64,000 nucleotides of DNA from Phytophthora sp. 'mugwort' (GCA_033558025.1 JAUCEF010000006.1:3658001-3722000), one strand, 5' to 3'. Positions 40,516-53,461 are shown, numbered from the stretch's first letter. Numbers and translations are program-made. The notes: generated by a model from the sequence alone, not told the origin.

Positions 40516-41902
40516 ACCATGTCCTCTGCCCAAGACGTCTCGACCAAGGTCTCCATCGACAAGTTCAACGGAGACAACTACGCGACGTGGAACCGCTACA
40601 TGCGTGGCGTGTTCCTGACCAAGTCGACGTGGCATGTGGTGAATCGGGAAACGTCTCCATCCTTTACGGACTCCCGGGCCAAGGACGAGTATGTCAAGTC
40701 GAGCAACATCGCTTTTGGACTGATGTTGCTTCACATGGACGCCGACTACCATCATGTGGTCGATGACTGCGAGGAAGCATGGATCGCGTGGACGCGCTTG
40801 AAGACGCTGTACGGTGGATCGCAGAAGGCTGGTCGAATCTACCTGAAGCGACAGCTCTTCAGCATGGAGATGTCGGAAGGCGGCAATGTGTTGCATCATT
40901 GCAATGATGTCCTGAACATCAGCGCCAAGCTCAGCAGCATCGGCGCCAAGATGGAGGACGAGGACGTGGCGATCTGCTTGCTGCGCAGTCTCCCCAAGAG
41001 CTACGAGAACGTCGTGCTGAACCTGGAGATGAGCAATGCAGAGCTGCGGTCGCAAGACGTTGTGAAGGTGCTCACGAACGAGCACATCAAGCGACAAGGC
41101 GAGAAGACGGCGACGGTGAAGACTGAGAACGCGGCCAAGGCGTTCAACACCGACCGTGAGCCTCGCCAATGCACGTACTGCGGGAAATTGGGGCATGTCA
41201 TTGACAAGTGCTGGACCAAGCAGAAGGACGAGAACCGAGGGCCAAGACGCGGCGGCAACGGCCGTAGACGCGGGGCCAACAACATCCAGTGGAGAAACGA
41301 CAGCAGCGGCTACGACTACGACTACGATCGAGTAGCGTTCGCGGTTTCACTGGAATGTGGAGTTTCGACGGACAAGAATGTGTCCGGGATGTGGGCGGTC
41401 GACAGCGGTGCCACGCACCATATTTGCAACGACAAGTCCAAGTTCGCCAATTTGATCGAGCGAAATGAAGGCGAACTTTCGGTGGCCATGGCAACAAGGC
41501 TGCCATTAAGGGTGTGGGGACCATCGTGGAAAGAGTGGCCCTGCCTAACGGCGACGAGCGCGAGATCGAGATCAAGAACGCGCTTTACGTGCCAAATATG
41601 AGCAAGAATCTGCTTTCAGTGCCGCAGATAAACAAGCATGGCAAGTTCCAAGTGATATTTGACGGCACTGAGATTCACGTTTCGCGCAAGGACTCGAATC
41701 AAGTGGTGGCGACGGCGGATCTCGTGGATGGACTCTACTGGCTTCGCACACCTCAGCGATCGGCAAATGCGGCGACAAGTGGAAGGACGGTCGATTTGCA
41801 CGCGCGTCTGGGTCACGCTCCAGTCGAGGTTCTTCGCAAGATGGTCGACACCGAGATGGTCAAGGACGCGAAAGCACTTTCCAAGTCGAGTGGACCAAGT
41901 GT
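40504..41902 (+). pseudogene. CopB2 polyprotein left third (gag, protease, pre-integrase), frameshifted and cut
   Basis: Covers residues 1 to about 466: gag, zinc knuckle [14 protein letters not shown], protease DSGATHH. A net one-base deletion at about 41486-41490 (GGCCATGGCAAC for GGCCGACGGCAAC) shifts the frame just after the protease. The alternate frame carries on through the pre-integrase region until the CopB LTR at 41903 cuts it after GGACCAAGTGT. The same lesion is present in the copy at 61647, so the two descend from one defective parent or exchanged sequence. Confidence 0.92.
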
Positions 41903-42241
41903 TATTGAGGGTTGCCGGGTTTTGGTACTGTGTACCAGTAACCGGTTAACCCGAACCGGTCCAACACGATCCCGCGATGTTTACGGTACGTTGTTTACGC
42001 CACCGATGATTAGACGAGTAGGATGATTGGACGAACACCGGTGAGTGATGGTTGATTAGATGCACTAGATGATAGGACGCAGGGTCGCGTGTCTATAACA
42101 GTAGGGTGTAAGCTCCAACAATTCAATCACTTTCGAATCTTCATTCTACCCCTCAAGTGCCTTCGCTCCGGTCCCGCCGTCTGCGACGTCCCTCCCTCCG
42201 CTTCGTACAAGCTTCGTGTCCAAGATCCATACCTTTCATCA
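41903..42241 (+). repeat. Recombinant CopB LTR (B2 start, B1 remainder)
   Basis: 339 bp. It reads as B2 up to GTTGTTTACG, then as B1 after the shared block that contains the two GATGATTRGACGA words. Same structure as 2073-2411. Confidence 0.9.
42127..42134 (+). promoter_or_regulatory. Initiator-like element in recombinant CopB LTR
   Basis: TCACTTTC, 114 bases before the LTR end, upstream of the intact frame at 42246. Confidence 0.5.
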
Positions 42242-42257
42242 GGTTATGAGCCCAAGC
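42242..42257 (+). promoter_or_regulatory. Primer-binding site containing the start codon (CopB)
   Basis: GGTTATGAGCCCAAGC; start ATG at 42246. Confidence 0.8.
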
Positions 42258-45200
42258 ACCATGTCCTCTGCCCAAGACGCCTCGACCAAGGTCTCCATTG
42301 ACAAGTTCAACGGGGACAACTACGCGACGTGGAACCGCTACATGCGTGGCGTGTTCCTGACCAAGTCGACGTGGCATGTCGTGAACCGTGAGACGACGCC
42401 AAGCTACACGGACTCGCGGGCCAAGGACGACTACGTCAAGTTGAGCAACATCGCTTTCGGACTGATGCTGCTCCACATGGACGCGGACTACCACCATGTG
42501 GTCGACGACTGCGAGGAAGCGTGGGTTGCCTGGTCGCGCCTGAAGACGCTGTACGGTGGTTCGCAGAAGGCTGGACGCATCTACCTGAAGCGCCAACTCT
42601 TCAGCATGGAGATGTCGGAAGGCGGCAATGTGTTGCATCATTGCAACGAGGTCCTCAACATCAGCGCCAAGCTCAGCAGCATCGGTGCCAAGATGGAGGA
42701 CGAGGACGTGGCGATCTGCTTGTTGCGCAGCCTCCCCAAGAGCTACGAGAACGTCGTGCTGAACTTGGAGATGAGCAGCGCTGAACTGCGGTCGCAAGAC
42801 GTCGTGAAGGTGCTCACGAATGAGCACATCAAGAGACAAGGCGAGAAGACGGCGACGGTGAAGACGGAGAACGCGGCCAAGGCGTTCAATACCGACCGAG
42901 AGTCTCGCCAGTGTACGTACTGCGGAAAAGTGGGGCACACGATTGACAAGTGCTGGACCAAGCAGAAGGACGAGAACCGAGGGCCGAGACGCGGCGGCAA
43001 CGGCCGTGGACGCGGGGCCAACAACATCCAGTGGAGAAACGACAGCAGCGGCTATGACTACGACTACGATCGAGTAGCGTTCGCGGTTTCACTGGAATGT
43101 GGGGTTTCGACGGGCAAGAATGTGTCCGGGATGTGGGCGGTCGACAGCGGCGCAACGCACCACATCTGCAACGACAAGACCAAGTTCGTCCATTTGATTG
43201 AGCGGAACGAAGGCGAACTTTCGGTGGCCGACGGCAGCAAGGCGGCCATCATGGGTGTGGGGACCATCGTGGAACAAGTGGTTCTGCCCAATGGCGACGA
43301 GCGCGAGATCGAGATCAAGAACGCGCTGTACGTGCCAAGCATGAGCAAGAATCTGCTTTCGGTACCGCAGATCAACAAAAGTGACAAGTTTCAAGTGGTG
43401 TTCGACGGCACCAAGATGCAGATTGCGCACAAAGGCTCCAAGCAAGTGGTGGCGACGGCAAACCTCATGGATGGACTCTACTGGCTTCAGACGCCTCAGC
43501 GATCGGCGAATGCGGCGACGAGTGGCAAGACTGTCGACCTGCACGCGCGCATGGGTCACGCTCCGGTTGAGGTGCTTCGCAAGATGGTCGACAACCACAT
43601 GATCAAGGACGCGAAGGCACCTTTCAAGTCGAGCGGACCAAGTCTGTGTCGTGGTTGCCAGCAAGGTAAAATGGTCCAAAACCCATTCCCAAGCAACCGT
43701 GACAAGCGTCGCTACGACACATTTGAGCTGCTCCACTTCGACATCTGCGGACCCATGGAGAAAAACTCGCTTGGCGGCAGCAAGTACCTGCTACTGATCG
43801 TGGACGAAGCCAGTGGATGCATGAAGGGTTTCTGCCTGCGTGCCAAGTCGGAGAGTGAAGACTGCATCAAGACATACATCATGAAGGTGCAGACGCAGTT
43901 TGGCAAGAAGGTCAAGTTTGTGCGGCACGACGGAGCTCGTGAGTTTGCGACCAACTCGCTCAACGACTTCTACGAAGACGAAGGCATCGAGCAGCAAACT
44001 ACGGTTCCGTACGCGCACCAGACGAACGGCACGGCAGAGCGAGCTATCCGAACTATCGTCACGATCGGCCACAGCATGCTGCATCACGCTAAGCTGGACA
44101 AGTGTTTGTGGGCTGAGGCGGCGATGACGGCCATCTACGTGAAGAATCGTCTGCCGTCACCCAAGATCGAGCACAAGACTCCGTTCGAGATCGTTTACAA
44201 CTCCAAGCCGAGTGTGAAGCACATGCGTGTGTTCGGCTGTCGGACGTACATCCTGACTCCGAAGGAGAAGCGACTCAAGTGGGATCCCAAGGCTCGCGCC
44301 GGATTGTTTCTGGGTTACGAAGAAGTGTCCAAGGCGTATCGACTTTATGACATCGAGGCGGGGCAGGTGGTTATCAGTCGCGATGTCAACTTCGATGAAT
44401 CGACCTTTGGATTTTCACCGCCGATTTCTGATGAAGATGTCGACGACCTGGACTTCGACTCGCTCGACATCGACGATGGTGGTCCGCGCCAGACGGAGTA
44501 CAAACAGGCAGGGAAGCGCAAGAGCCGCCCGAGTGACGAAAATGAAGCTTCGAGAAGACCGCGAGCTGTGCGTCATCGACCTGGACTGGAAGAAGCAAGT
44601 GCGCCGAACTACTCCCCTTCGCACCGAACAGACGCAGATGAAGAAGAAAAGTCTGGAGACCAAGATGAAGAATCGACTCCATCTGTGTTTTGGCGTGCAA
44701 GTGCCAACGCGGTCGAAGCAGCCGTGGACTTATCGGAGCCGTCGACATTCCAAGAAGCGGTCAACGGCCCGGACCAACTGCACTGGCGCAAGGCGATTCG
44801 TGCGGAACTCAAGTCGATGCGACTTCGTGGTGTGTTTCGTGCTGCCAAGTTGCCTAACGGACAACGCGCCATCGGTACCAAGTGGGTGTTCAAGATCAAG
44901 CGCAAAGCCGACGGATCGATCGAGAAGTACAAGGCGCGCCTCGTGGCCAAGGGGTTCAAGCAGAAGTACGGCATCGACTACACCGAGACGTTCTCGCCCG
45001 TGGTCAAGTACGTGACGCTGCGCATGATCATCGCGATTGCCAAGTATTTTGGCTGGCCCCTCGACCAACTCGACGTGGTGACAGCTTTCCTGTACGGGAT
45101 AATGAAAGAACTGGTGTTCTGCGCGGTCCCCGAAGGTGTTGATCTCGACGATGACTTCGACTGCCTGGAATTGGTGAAGGCGATCTACGGTCTCAAGCAA

Positions 45201-46286
45201 GCTTCGCGCGTGTGGAATGAGACCTTCGACGAGTTCGTGTGCTCCATCGGCTTTCAAGTATCGGCGTTCGACCCGTGCCTCTACATCAAGATCGTTGACG
45301 TTCACTGCGTGCTAGTGCTGGTCTACGTGGATGACGTGCTGATTACCGGAAGTTCACCCGAACTGATCTCACGCACGAAGACCGACCTCAAGACACGCTT
45401 CGAGATGACCGACAGCGGCAAGTGCGCGTTCGTTCTTGGGATCGAATTGGTGGACGGCCCGGACGGCAGCGTGACGATGTGTCAGCGCCGCTATGTGGAT
45501 GACATTCTCAAGCGTTTTGGTATGGACGAGTGCAAGGCCGTGGTGAGTCCCGTCGACATGAGCACTCGACTGATTTCAAGTGACGCAGCGACCAAGGTGA
45601 ACGCTCCGTTTCGCGAAGCTGTTGGTGCTCTGATGCACTTGATGACTGCCACGCGCCCGGACATCGCGTACGCCGTTGGCTATGCGTCGCGCTTCATGGA
45701 GAACCCTCAAGAAGAACACTGGGTTGCGGTCAAGCGTATCTTTCGCTACCTGCAAGGCACCAAGACGCATGGGATCTGCTTCAAGCCGGGTGACAACATC
45801 GACTTTCGCGGGTACTCGGACGCGGACTGGGCTGGCGACCTCGCGGACCGCAAGTCGACTTCCGGCTACACGTTCATGCTAATGGGTGCGCCAGTGAGCT
45901 GGGGAAGCAAGAAGCAGTCAAGTGTTTCGCTGTCTACGAGCGAGGCGGAATACATCGCGCTCAGTCTGGCGATCCAAGAAGGCAAGTGGATTCATCGCCT
46001 GCTATGCGAGATTTTGGCGGCAGCGAACGAATCGGGTCCAGAGCTCAAGATCCGCGAAGACAACCAGTCGTGCATCAAGATGACGAAGAACCCAGTGAAC
46101 CATGGTCGCGCCAAGCACATCGACATCAAGTACCATCACATCCGTGATGAGGTCAAGCGCGGCGAAGTCAAGCTCGAGTATTGTGAGACTTCAATCATGC
46201 TCGCGGACATCATGACCAAGGCACTGCCAGGACCGCGCCACACGGATCTGACGGCGTCCCTCGGAATCCACGCGTGTTCGCATTGA
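42246..46286 (+). CDS. CopB gag-pol polyprotein, intact
   Basis: 1346 residues, one longer than the copy at 28087 because of a residue gained in the linker ([10 protein letters not shown]). Zinc knuckle [14 protein letters not shown], protease VDSGATHH, pre-integrase HHCC, integrase triad (FDICGP, RHDGA, NGTAERA), reverse transcriptase ([19 protein letters not shown]) and RNase H ([19 protein letters not shown]) are all present. Most of the body is B1-like, but the last ~400 bases, from about 45890, follow B2 ([16 protein letters not shown] tail), matching the B2 3' LTR. That places a crossover in RNase H. The encoded enzymes look complete. Whether the element can copy itself is uncertain, because its LTRs differ. 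Confidence 0.95.
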   Translation: MSPSTMSSAQDASTKVSIDKFNGDNYATWNRYMRGVFLTKSTWHVVNRETTPSYTDSRAKDDYVKLSNIAFGLMLLHMDADYHHVVDDCEEAWVAWSRLKTLYGGSQKAGRIYLKRQLFSMEMSEGGNVLHHCNEVLNISAKLSSIGAKMEDEDVAICLLRSLPKSYENVVLNLEMSSAELRSQDVVKVLTNEHIKRQGEKTATVKTENAAKAFNTDRESRQCTYCGKVGHTIDKCWTKQKDENRGPRRGGNGRGRGANNIQWRNDSSGYDYDYDRVAFAVSLECGVSTGKNVSGMWAVDSGATHHICNDKTKFVHLIERNEGELSVADGSKAAIMGVGTIVEQVVLPNGDEREIEIKNALYVPSMSKNLLSVPQINKSDKFQVVFDGTKMQIAHKGSKQVVATANLMDGLYWLQTPQRSANAATSGKTVDLHARMGHAPVEVLRKMVDNHMIKDAKAPFKSSGPSLCRGCQQGKMVQNPFPSNRDKRRYDTFELLHFDICGPMEKNSLGGSKYLLLIVDEASGCMKGFCLRAKSESEDCIKTYIMKVQTQFGKKVKFVRHDGAREFATNSLNDFYEDEGIEQQTTVPYAHQTNGTAERAIRTIVTIGHSMLHHAKLDKCLWAEAAMTAIYVKNRLPSPKIEHKTPFEIVYNSKPSVKHMRVFGCRTYILTPKEKRLKWDPKARAGLFLGYEEVSKAYRLYDIEAGQVVISRDVNFDESTFGFSPPISDEDVDDLDFDSLDIDDGGPRQTEYKQAGKRKSRPSDENEASRRPRAVRHRPGLEEASAPNYSPSHRTDADEEEKSGDQDEESTPSVFWRASANAVEAAVDLSEPSTFQEAVNGPDQLHWRKAIRAELKSMRLRGVFRAAKLPNGQRAIGTKWVFKIKRKADGSIEKYKARLVAKGFKQKYGIDYTETFSPVVKYVTLRMIIAIAKYFGWPLDQLDVVTAFLYGIMKELVFCAVPEGVDLDDDFDCLELVKAIYGLKQASRVWNETFDEFVCSIGFQVSAFDPCLYIKIVDVHCVLVLVYVDDVLITGSSPELISRTKTDLKTRFEMTDSGKCAFVLGIELVDGPDGSVTMCQRRYVDDILKRFGMDECKAVVSPVDMSTRLISSDAATKVNAPFREAVGALMHLMTATRPDIAYAVGYASRFMENPQEEHWVAVKRIFRYLQGTKTHGICFKPGDNIDFRGYSDADWAGDLADRKSTSGYTFMLMGAPVSWGSKKQSSVSLSTSEAEYIALSLAIQEGKWIHRLLCEILAAANESGPELKIREDNQSCIKMTKNPVNHGRAKHIDIKYHHIRDEVKRGEVKLEYCETSIMLADIMTKALPGPRHTDLTASLGIHACSH

Positions 46287-46293
46287 GGGGACG

Positions 46294-46636
46294 TATTGAG
46301 GGTTGCCGGGTTTTGGTACTGTGTACCAGTAACCGGTTAACCCGAAACCGGTCCAACACGATCCCGCGATGTTTACGGTACGTTGTTTACGAAACCGATG
46401 ATTAGACGAGTAGGATGATTGGACGAGTGCGGAGTGTTGGTGATCGGATGCACCAAATGATTGGATGCAGGGCTGCATATCTATGTGGTAGACTAGGTAG
46501 TGTAAGCTCCGATAAATCAATCACTTTCGAATCTTCCTTCTTCAGCTCAAGTGGTATTCACTCCGGTCCCGCACCCAAGTGCAGAACTCCCTCCGCTCAA
46601 CCCAAGCCTCGCTTCAAGACCTCAATACCTTTATCA
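46294..46636 (+). repeat. CopB2 LTR (3' LTR)
   Basis: 343 bp, ending ACCTTTATCA. The preceding tract is GAGGGGACG rather than GAGGGGGCG. It abuts CopB3 body sequence. Confidence 0.92.
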
Positions 46637-49600
46637 AATCTGCCTGTTACGGAGTCTGCCCAAGAGTTTCGAGAACGTGGTTCTCAACGTGGAGATGAGC
46701 AACGCAGAGCTGCGCACTCAAGACGTGATCAAGGTGCTCACGAACGAGCACATCAAGCGGCAGGGCGAGAAGACTGCTCAGGTGAAGATTGAAGACACTG
46801 CAAGGGCCTTTAATGCCGAGCGTGAAAGCCGCCACTGCACTTACTGCGGGAAATCGGGACACGTCGTGGACAAGTGCTGGACCAAGCAAAAGGATGACAA
46901 TCGAGGTGCACGACGTGGCCGGTCTGGTCGCGGTGCGAATAATGTCCAATGGCGCGACGACAGCGATGATGACTTCATCGCGTTTGCGGTCTCTATGGAG
47001 TGTGGTATCTCCAAAACCAACAAGTTTCAAGGCTCATGGGCCATCGACAGTGGTGCCACGCACCACATCTGCAATGACAAGAATAAGTTTGTCAACATCA
47101 AGGCATGCGACGAAGGTGAACTCACTGTCGCAAACGGCAATACTGCCAAGATCAAGGGAGTTGGAACGGTCATGCAGCGCGTCACCTTGCCTAATGGTGG
47201 CGAACGCGACATCCACGTTCAAGACGCGCTCTACGTACCAAGTATGAACAAGCATCTGCTTTCGGTACCCCAGATCAACCGAAGCGGACAGTTCAAGGTG
47301 GTGCTTAATGGAGCAGAAATGCACATCGCACACAAGACGTCGAAAAAGATCGTGGCTTCCGCGGACCTGATCGACGGTCTCTACTGGCTCCGGGTGCCAA
47401 GTTTCGCTGCGAATTCGGTGACCGATGTATCGATCAACGCGGTCGATCTTCATGCACGTATGGGTCACGCACCCAGCGACGTTCTTCGGAAGATGGTCTC
47501 AAGTGGCATGGTCACGGGTGCCAAGATGCCGACATCGTCAAAGAACTCAAGCCAGTGTCGCGGGTGCCAACAAGGAAAAATGGTGCAAAAGCCCTTCCCA
47601 AGCAACCCGAACAAGCCCAAGTACAAGCCGTTCGAGTTCCTTCACTTTGATATTTGTGGACCCATGGAGGAAGAGTCGCTGGGTGGCAGTCGCTACTTGC
47701 TGCTTCTCACGGACGAAGCCAGCAGCTGCATGACGGGATTCTGCTTGCAAGCCAAGTCGGAAAGCGAAGGCTGCTTGCGTCGCTTCATTACCAAGGTGGA
47801 GAAGCAATTCGATGCCAAGGTGAAGTTTGTGCGGCATGATGGAGCCAAAGAGTTCGCGACCAACTCGCTCAAAACTTTCTACGAAGACCACGGCATCGAA
47901 GTCCAGCCCACGGTTCGGTATGCGCACCAAACCAACGCAACTGCTGAGCGCGCCAACCGAACCATCGTGACTATCGGCCGCAGTATGCTTCACTACGCTG
48001 GCTTGGACAAGACGTTCTGGGCGGAAGCAGCAATGACGGCAATTTACATCAAGAATCGTCTGCCGTCTCCGAAGTCGCCCGACAAAACTCCGTTCGAAAT
48101 CATCTACAAGTCCAAGCCCAACGTCAAGCACATGCGGATCTTCGGGTGCAAGGCCTATATCTTGACGCCGAAGGAGAAGCGACTCAAGTGGGATCCCAAA
48201 GCTCGTGAAGGTATTTTCATGGGTTACGAGGAGCGTTCCAAGGCGTATCGAGTTTATGACATCGAGGCGGGGCAGGTGCTGATCTCTCGCGATGTCACAT
48301 TCGATGAGTCAAGCTTTGATGGGGCTGAAGCTATTGGTGATGAAGGAGTCAACGAAGTTGCCGACTATTTTGACGAAATGCAAGTCTCCGACAACAGTGG
48401 CACAAGGGTGTTCAAGCAGGCGGGGAAGCGGAAATCGCGTCCGGAAAACGAAGATCGCGCCAATGTTCGGGGCGCCCACGTCGCACTGTTGGGCTCGAAG
48501 AAGCTAGTGCTCCCGACCACTCGGAAGAAGAAAACCAACGTGAATCGTCTACGCCGCAAGAAGAATCGGAAGACAACGATGAAGACAGCTCGACTTCGCC
48601 AATGTTCTGGCGTGCAAGTGCGAATGCGGTGGAAGCAAGTGACAGCGCGGAACCCAAGACATTTCAAGAAGCTGTGAACGGTCCAGACGAAGCTCATTGG
48701 CGCAAGGCAATTCGCGCTGAACTCAAGTCAATGCGGCTTCGAGGTGTTTTCCGTGCAGCGAAACTGCCTAACAATCAGCGCGCAGTCGGTACCAAGTGGG
48801 TCTTCAAGATCAAGCGCAACGCTGACGGATCCATCGAAAAATTCAAGGCTCGACTCGTCGCGAAAGGCTTCGTGCAGAAATATGGGATCGACTACACCGA
48901 GACGTTTTCGCCCGTGATCAAGTACGTGACGCTGCGAATGATCATCGCGATCGCCAAGTACTACGGATGGCCGATCGACCAACTCGACGTGGTCACCGCG
49001 TTCCTGTACGGTTTGATGAAGGAAAAGGTGTTTTGCAGTGTGCCTGAAGGCGTGGAACTGGACGATGGTTTCGACTGCGTGGAGTTGCTCAAGGCGATCT
49101 ACGGGCTGAAACAAGCTTCACGAGTTTGGAACGAGACCTTCGACGAGCATGTGCGCTCCATCGGTTTTCGTGTATCAAGCTACGACCCCTGCTTCTACGT
49201 CAAGGTCATCGGCGGTGAATGCGTTCTGCTGTTGGTCTACGTGGACGACGTGTTGGTGACCGGGAGCTCGGCAACATTGATTGAAGAAGTCAAGCGCCAA
49301 CTCAAGTCGCGGTTTGAGATGACCGACAGTGGCAAATGTTCCTTCATCCTGGGGATCGAAGTGGTCGACAAGGCGGATGGCAGTGTCACCTTAAGTCAAG
49401 CTCGGTACATCAACGACATCCTGGAGCGCTTTGGCATGCAAGACTGCAAACCTGCTGCAAGTCCGGTCGACATCAGCATGAAGCTGGTCTCAAGCGACTC
49501 CACAACCAGGTTGGACGCGCCATTTCGCGAGGCTGTCGGTGCACTTATGCACTTGATGACATCGACTCGCCCGGACATTGCGTTCGCTGTTGGCTATGTA

Positions 49601-50135
49601 TCGCGCTTTATGGAGAACCCGCAAGTGGAACATTGGATTGCAGTCAAGCGCATTTTTCGCTACCTACAAGGTACCAAGTGGCACGGAATTCGCTTTTTCC
49701 CAGGCAAGGACGTCGACTATCAAGGCTTTTCGGACGCCGACTGGGCAGGTGATTTAAGCAATCGCAAGTCAACGTCAGGCTATCTGTTCCAAGTTGTCGG
49801 CGGACCAGTGTCGTGGGGTTCTAAGAAGCAGTCAAGCGTATCGCTCTCGACAAGTGAGGCCGAGTACATTGCACTGAGCTTGGCCATCCAAGAAGGCAAG
49901 TGGGTGCACAAGTTGCTGTGCGAGATCCTAGCTGCTGCAGGCGGAGCCACGCCGGAGTTGAAGATTTTCGAAGACAACCAGTCGTGCATCAAGATGACCA
50001 GGAACCCAGTGAACCATGGCCGCGCCAAGCATATCGACATCAAGTACCATCACATCCGTGATGAAGTCAAGCGCGGAGAAGTGATCGTCGAATACTGCGA
50101 GACTACGACCATGCTGGCCGACATCTTGACCAAGG
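46637..50135 (+). pseudogene. CopB3 polyprotein (divergent subfamily), both ends missing, frameshifted
   Basis: The only copy of a more diverged CopB subfamily here. It runs from about residue 157 ([14 protein letters not shown]) to about residue 1324 (MLADILTK). It has zinc knuckle [14 protein letters not shown], protease IDSGATHH, integrase FDICGP, RHDGA and NATAERA (Asn-Ala for Asn-Gly before the catalytic Glu context), reverse transcriptase [10 protein letters not shown] with YVDDVLVTG, and RNase H. One frameshift lies in the linker between about 48455 and 48490; from there the frame resumes as VGLEEASAP and runs to the end. Both ends were cut by CopB2 LTR 3' ends facing inward (forward LTR on the left, inverted LTR on the right), so start, primer-binding site and its own LTRs are gone. 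Confidence 0.9.
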
Positions 50136-50478
50136 TGATAAAGGTATTGAGGTCTTGAAGCGAGGCTTGGGTTGAGCGGAGGGAGTTCTGCACTTGGGTG
50201 CGGGACCGGAGTGAAGACCACTTGAGCTGAAGAAGGAAGATTCGAAAGTGATTGATTTATCGGAGCTTACACTACCTAGTCTACCACATAGATATGCAGC
50301 CCTGCATCCAATCATTTGGTGCATCCAATCACCAACACTCCGCACTCGTCCAATCATCCTACTCGTCTAATCATCGGTTGCGAAAACAACGTACCGTAAA
50401 CATCGCGGGATCGTGTTGAACCGGTTTCGGGTTAACCGGTTACTGGTACACAGTACCAAAACCCGGCAACCCTCAATA
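50136..50478 (-). repeat. Inverted CopB2 LTR (3' LTR of the inverted element)
   Basis: 343 bp on the minus strand, TATTGAGGG at 50478 down to TTTATCA at 50136. On the left it abuts CopB3; on the right, the stop codon and polypurine tract of the inverted body. Confidence 0.92.
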
Positions 50479-50485
50479 CGCCCCC

Positions 50486-53118
50486 TCAATGCGAACACGC
50501 GTGGATTCCGAGGGACGCCGTCAGATCCATGTGGCGCGGTCCTGGCAGCGCCTTGGTCATGATGTCCGCGAGCATGATTGAAGTCTCACAATACTCGAGC
50601 TTGACTTCGCCGCGCTTGACCTCATCACGGATGTGATGGTACTTGATGTCGATGTGCTTGGCGCGACCATAGTTCACTGGGTTCTTCGTCATCTTGATGC
50701 ACGACTGGTTGTCTTCGCGGATCTTGAGCTCTGGCCCCGATTCGTTGGCAGCCGCCAAAATCTCGCATAGCAGGCGATGAATCCACTTGCCTTCTTGGAT
50801 CGCCAGACTGAGCGCGATCTATTCCGCCTCGCTCGTAGACAGCGAAACACTTGACTGTTTCTTGCTTCCCCAGCTCACTGGCGCACCCATCAGCATGAAC
50901 GTGTAGCCGGAAGTCGACTTGCGGTCCGCGAGGTCGCCAGCCCAGTCCGCATCCGAATACCCACGAAAGTCGATCTTGTTGCCTGGCTTGAAACAGATTC
51001 CATGCGTCTTGGTGCCTTGTAGATAGCGAAAAATGCGCTTGACCGCAACCCAGTGTTCCTCTTGGGGGTTCTCCATGAAGCGCGATACATAGCCTACTGC
51101 GTACGCGATATCCGGGCGAGTAGCAGTCATCAAGTGCATGAGGGCACCCACAGCTTCGCGAAACGGAGCGTTCACCTTGGTCGCTGCGTCACTTGGAACC
51201 AGTCGAGTGCTCATGTCTACCGGACTCACCACAGCCTTGCACTCGTCCATACCGAAACGCTTCAGGATATCATCCACATAACGCCGCTGGCACATCGTCA
51301 CGCTGCCGTCCGGGCCATCCACCAGCTCGATTCCAAGGACGAACACACTTGCCACTGTCAGTCATTTCGAAGCGTGTCTTGAGGTCGTTCTTCGTGCGTG
51401 AGATCAGCTCGGGTGAACTTCCGGTGACCAACACATCGTCCACGTAGACCAGCACGAGCACACAGTGGCCATCGACAACCTTGATGTAGAGGCACGGGTC
51501 GAAGGCTGAAACTTGAAAACCGATAGAACACACGAATTCGTCGAAGGTCTCGTTCCATACGCGCGAAGCTTGCTTGAGACCGTAGATCGCCTTTACCAAT
51601 TCCAAGCAGTCGAAATCACCATCCAGCTCGACGCCTTCAGGAACCACGCAGAACACCAACTCCTTCATTATCCCGTATAGGAATGCCGTTACCACGTCGA
51701 GTTGGTCGAGGGGCCAGTCGAAATACTTGGCAATCGCGATGACCATGCGCAGCGTCACGTACTTGACCACGGGCGAGAACGTCTCCGTGTAGTCGATGCC
51801 GTACTTCTGCTTGAAACCCTTGGCCACCAGGCGCGCCTTGTACTTCTCGATCGATCCGTCGGCTTTGCGCTTGATCTTGAACACCCACTTGGTACCGATG
51901 GCGCGTTGTCCGCTGGGCAACTTGGCAGCACGAAACACACCACGAAGTCGCATCGACTCGAGTTCCGCGCGAACAGCCTTGCGTCAATGCACTTGATCAG
52001 GTCCGTTGACAGCTTCTTGGAATGTCGTCGGCTCAGATAACTCACCGGCTTCCACTGAGTTGGCATTTGCTCGCCGAAATACGGGAGGAGTGGAATCGTC
52101 TTCTTCGTTGTCATGAGCATCCTTCTCTTCTTCGTCAGGCAGTCCAGGTTCCATTCGTACACTCGCTCGGCGTTTGGCTTGGCGCTCAAACGAGGTGACA
52201 GGAGCGCTTGCTTCTTCCAAACCAGTCGCACGGTGAACAGGACGCGAGTTCACTGACATGGTATCCGCATCACTTGGTCGAGTCTTGCGCTTCCCCGCCT
52301 GCTTGAATTCGGTCGGACCCGCCGAGTCATCATCACCAATCTCGAGCGAGTCGAAGTCCAGGTTCACATCTTCGTCGTCATTACTTGAGATCGCCGTCGA
52401 GATACCAAAACTTGATTCGTCGAAGGTGACATCGCGACTTATCAGCACCTGCCCCGCCTCGATGTCATAAACTCGGTACGCCTTCGACACTTCTTCGTAT
52501 CCCATGAACACACCAGCGCGAGCCTTGGGGTCCCACTTGAGTCGCTTCTCCTTCGGGGTCAGGACGTACGTCCGACATCCAAACACACGCATGTGCTTCA
52601 CACTTGGCTTGAACTTGTATACAATCTCGAACGGAGTCTTGTTTTCGACCTTGGGCGACGGCAAGCGGTTCTTGACATAAATTGCAGCCATCGCTGCTTC
52701 GCCCCAAAAACACTTGTCCAGCTTTGCATGATGCAGCATGCTGCGGCCGATCGTGACGATAGTTCGGATGGCTCTCTCTGCCGTGCCGTTGGTTTGGTGC
52801 GCGTACGGAACCGTGGTCTGCTGCTCGAGGCCTTGATCTTCGTAGAAGGCCTTGAGCGAATTAGTAGCAAACTCACGGGCTCCGTCGTGGCGCACGAACT
52901 TGACACGTTTGCCGAACTGCGTCTGCACCTTCATGATGTAGGTCTTGAGGCATTCTTCGCTCTCCGACTTGGCACTTAAGCAGAAACCCTTCATGCATCC
53001 GCTGGCTTCGTCCACTATGAGCAGCAAATATTTGCTGCCACCCAGTGACTCTTGTTCCATGGGGCCGCAGATGTCGAAGTGACGCTTGTCGCGGTTGCTT
53101 GGGAACGGTTTTTGGACC
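50486..53118 (-). pseudogene. Inverted CopB polyprotein right part, heavily damaged
   Basis: Minus strand, about residue 476 to the C-terminus. Lesions in reading order: a ~23-base deletion near 53081 that removes the codons before HFDICGP; TGG-to-TGA at about 51984 at the start of reverse transcriptase (DQVH, then stop); a 2-base deletion near 51345 (AAGTGTGTTCG for AAGTGTGTGTTCG); and TAC-to-TAG at 50819-50821 in RNase H (TSEAE, then stop). The integrase-linker part ([20 protein letters not shown]) is a separate CopB4-like type found only here, while reverse transcriptase onward is CopB2. It is therefore a chimera as well as broken. It is cut at GGTCCAAAAACC by the forward LTR at 53119. Confidence 0.9.
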
Positions 53119-53461
53119 TATTGAGGGTTGCCGGGTTTTGGTACTGTGTACCAGTAACCGGTTAACCCGAACCGGTCCAACACGATCCCGCGATGTTTAC
53201 GGTACGTTGTTTACGCAACCGATGATTAGACGAGTAGGATGATTGGACGAGTGCGGAGTGTTGGTGATTGGATGCACCAAATGATTGGATGCAGGGCTGC
53301 ATATCTATGTGGTAGACTAGGTAGTGTAAGCTCCGATAAATCAATCACTTTCGAATCTTCCTTCTTCAGCTCAAGTGGTCTTCACTCCGGTCCCCGCACC
53401 CAAGTGCAGAACTCCCTTCGCTAAACTCAAGCCTCGCTTCAAGACCTCAACACCTTTATCA
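53119..53461 (+). repeat. CopB2 LTR between two diverging bodies
   Basis: 343 bp, complete. Left: the inverted body ending GGACC. Right: a forward body starting ATCGGCAAATGCGG, without a primer-binding site. It sits near the centre of an inverted repeat of CopB2 3' halves. Confidence 0.92.

Larger units (their letters stand above)
41903..46636 (+). mobile_element. CopB element with intact frame and unlike LTRs
   Basis: 5' LTR 41903-42241 (B2/B1 recombinant type), primer-binding site 42242, polyprotein 42246-46286, 3' LTR 46294-46636 (B2 type). The left flank is AGTGT of a CopB2 body and the right flank is AATCT of a CopB3 body, so no target duplication pairs up. The right end has been exchanged with another element by recombination. 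Confidence 0.9.

Noticed and set aside
41903..46636. Target duplication around the intact CopB element
   Set aside because: The left flank AGTGT and right flank AATCT do not match, and no partner for either appears elsewhere in the window in a consistent order.
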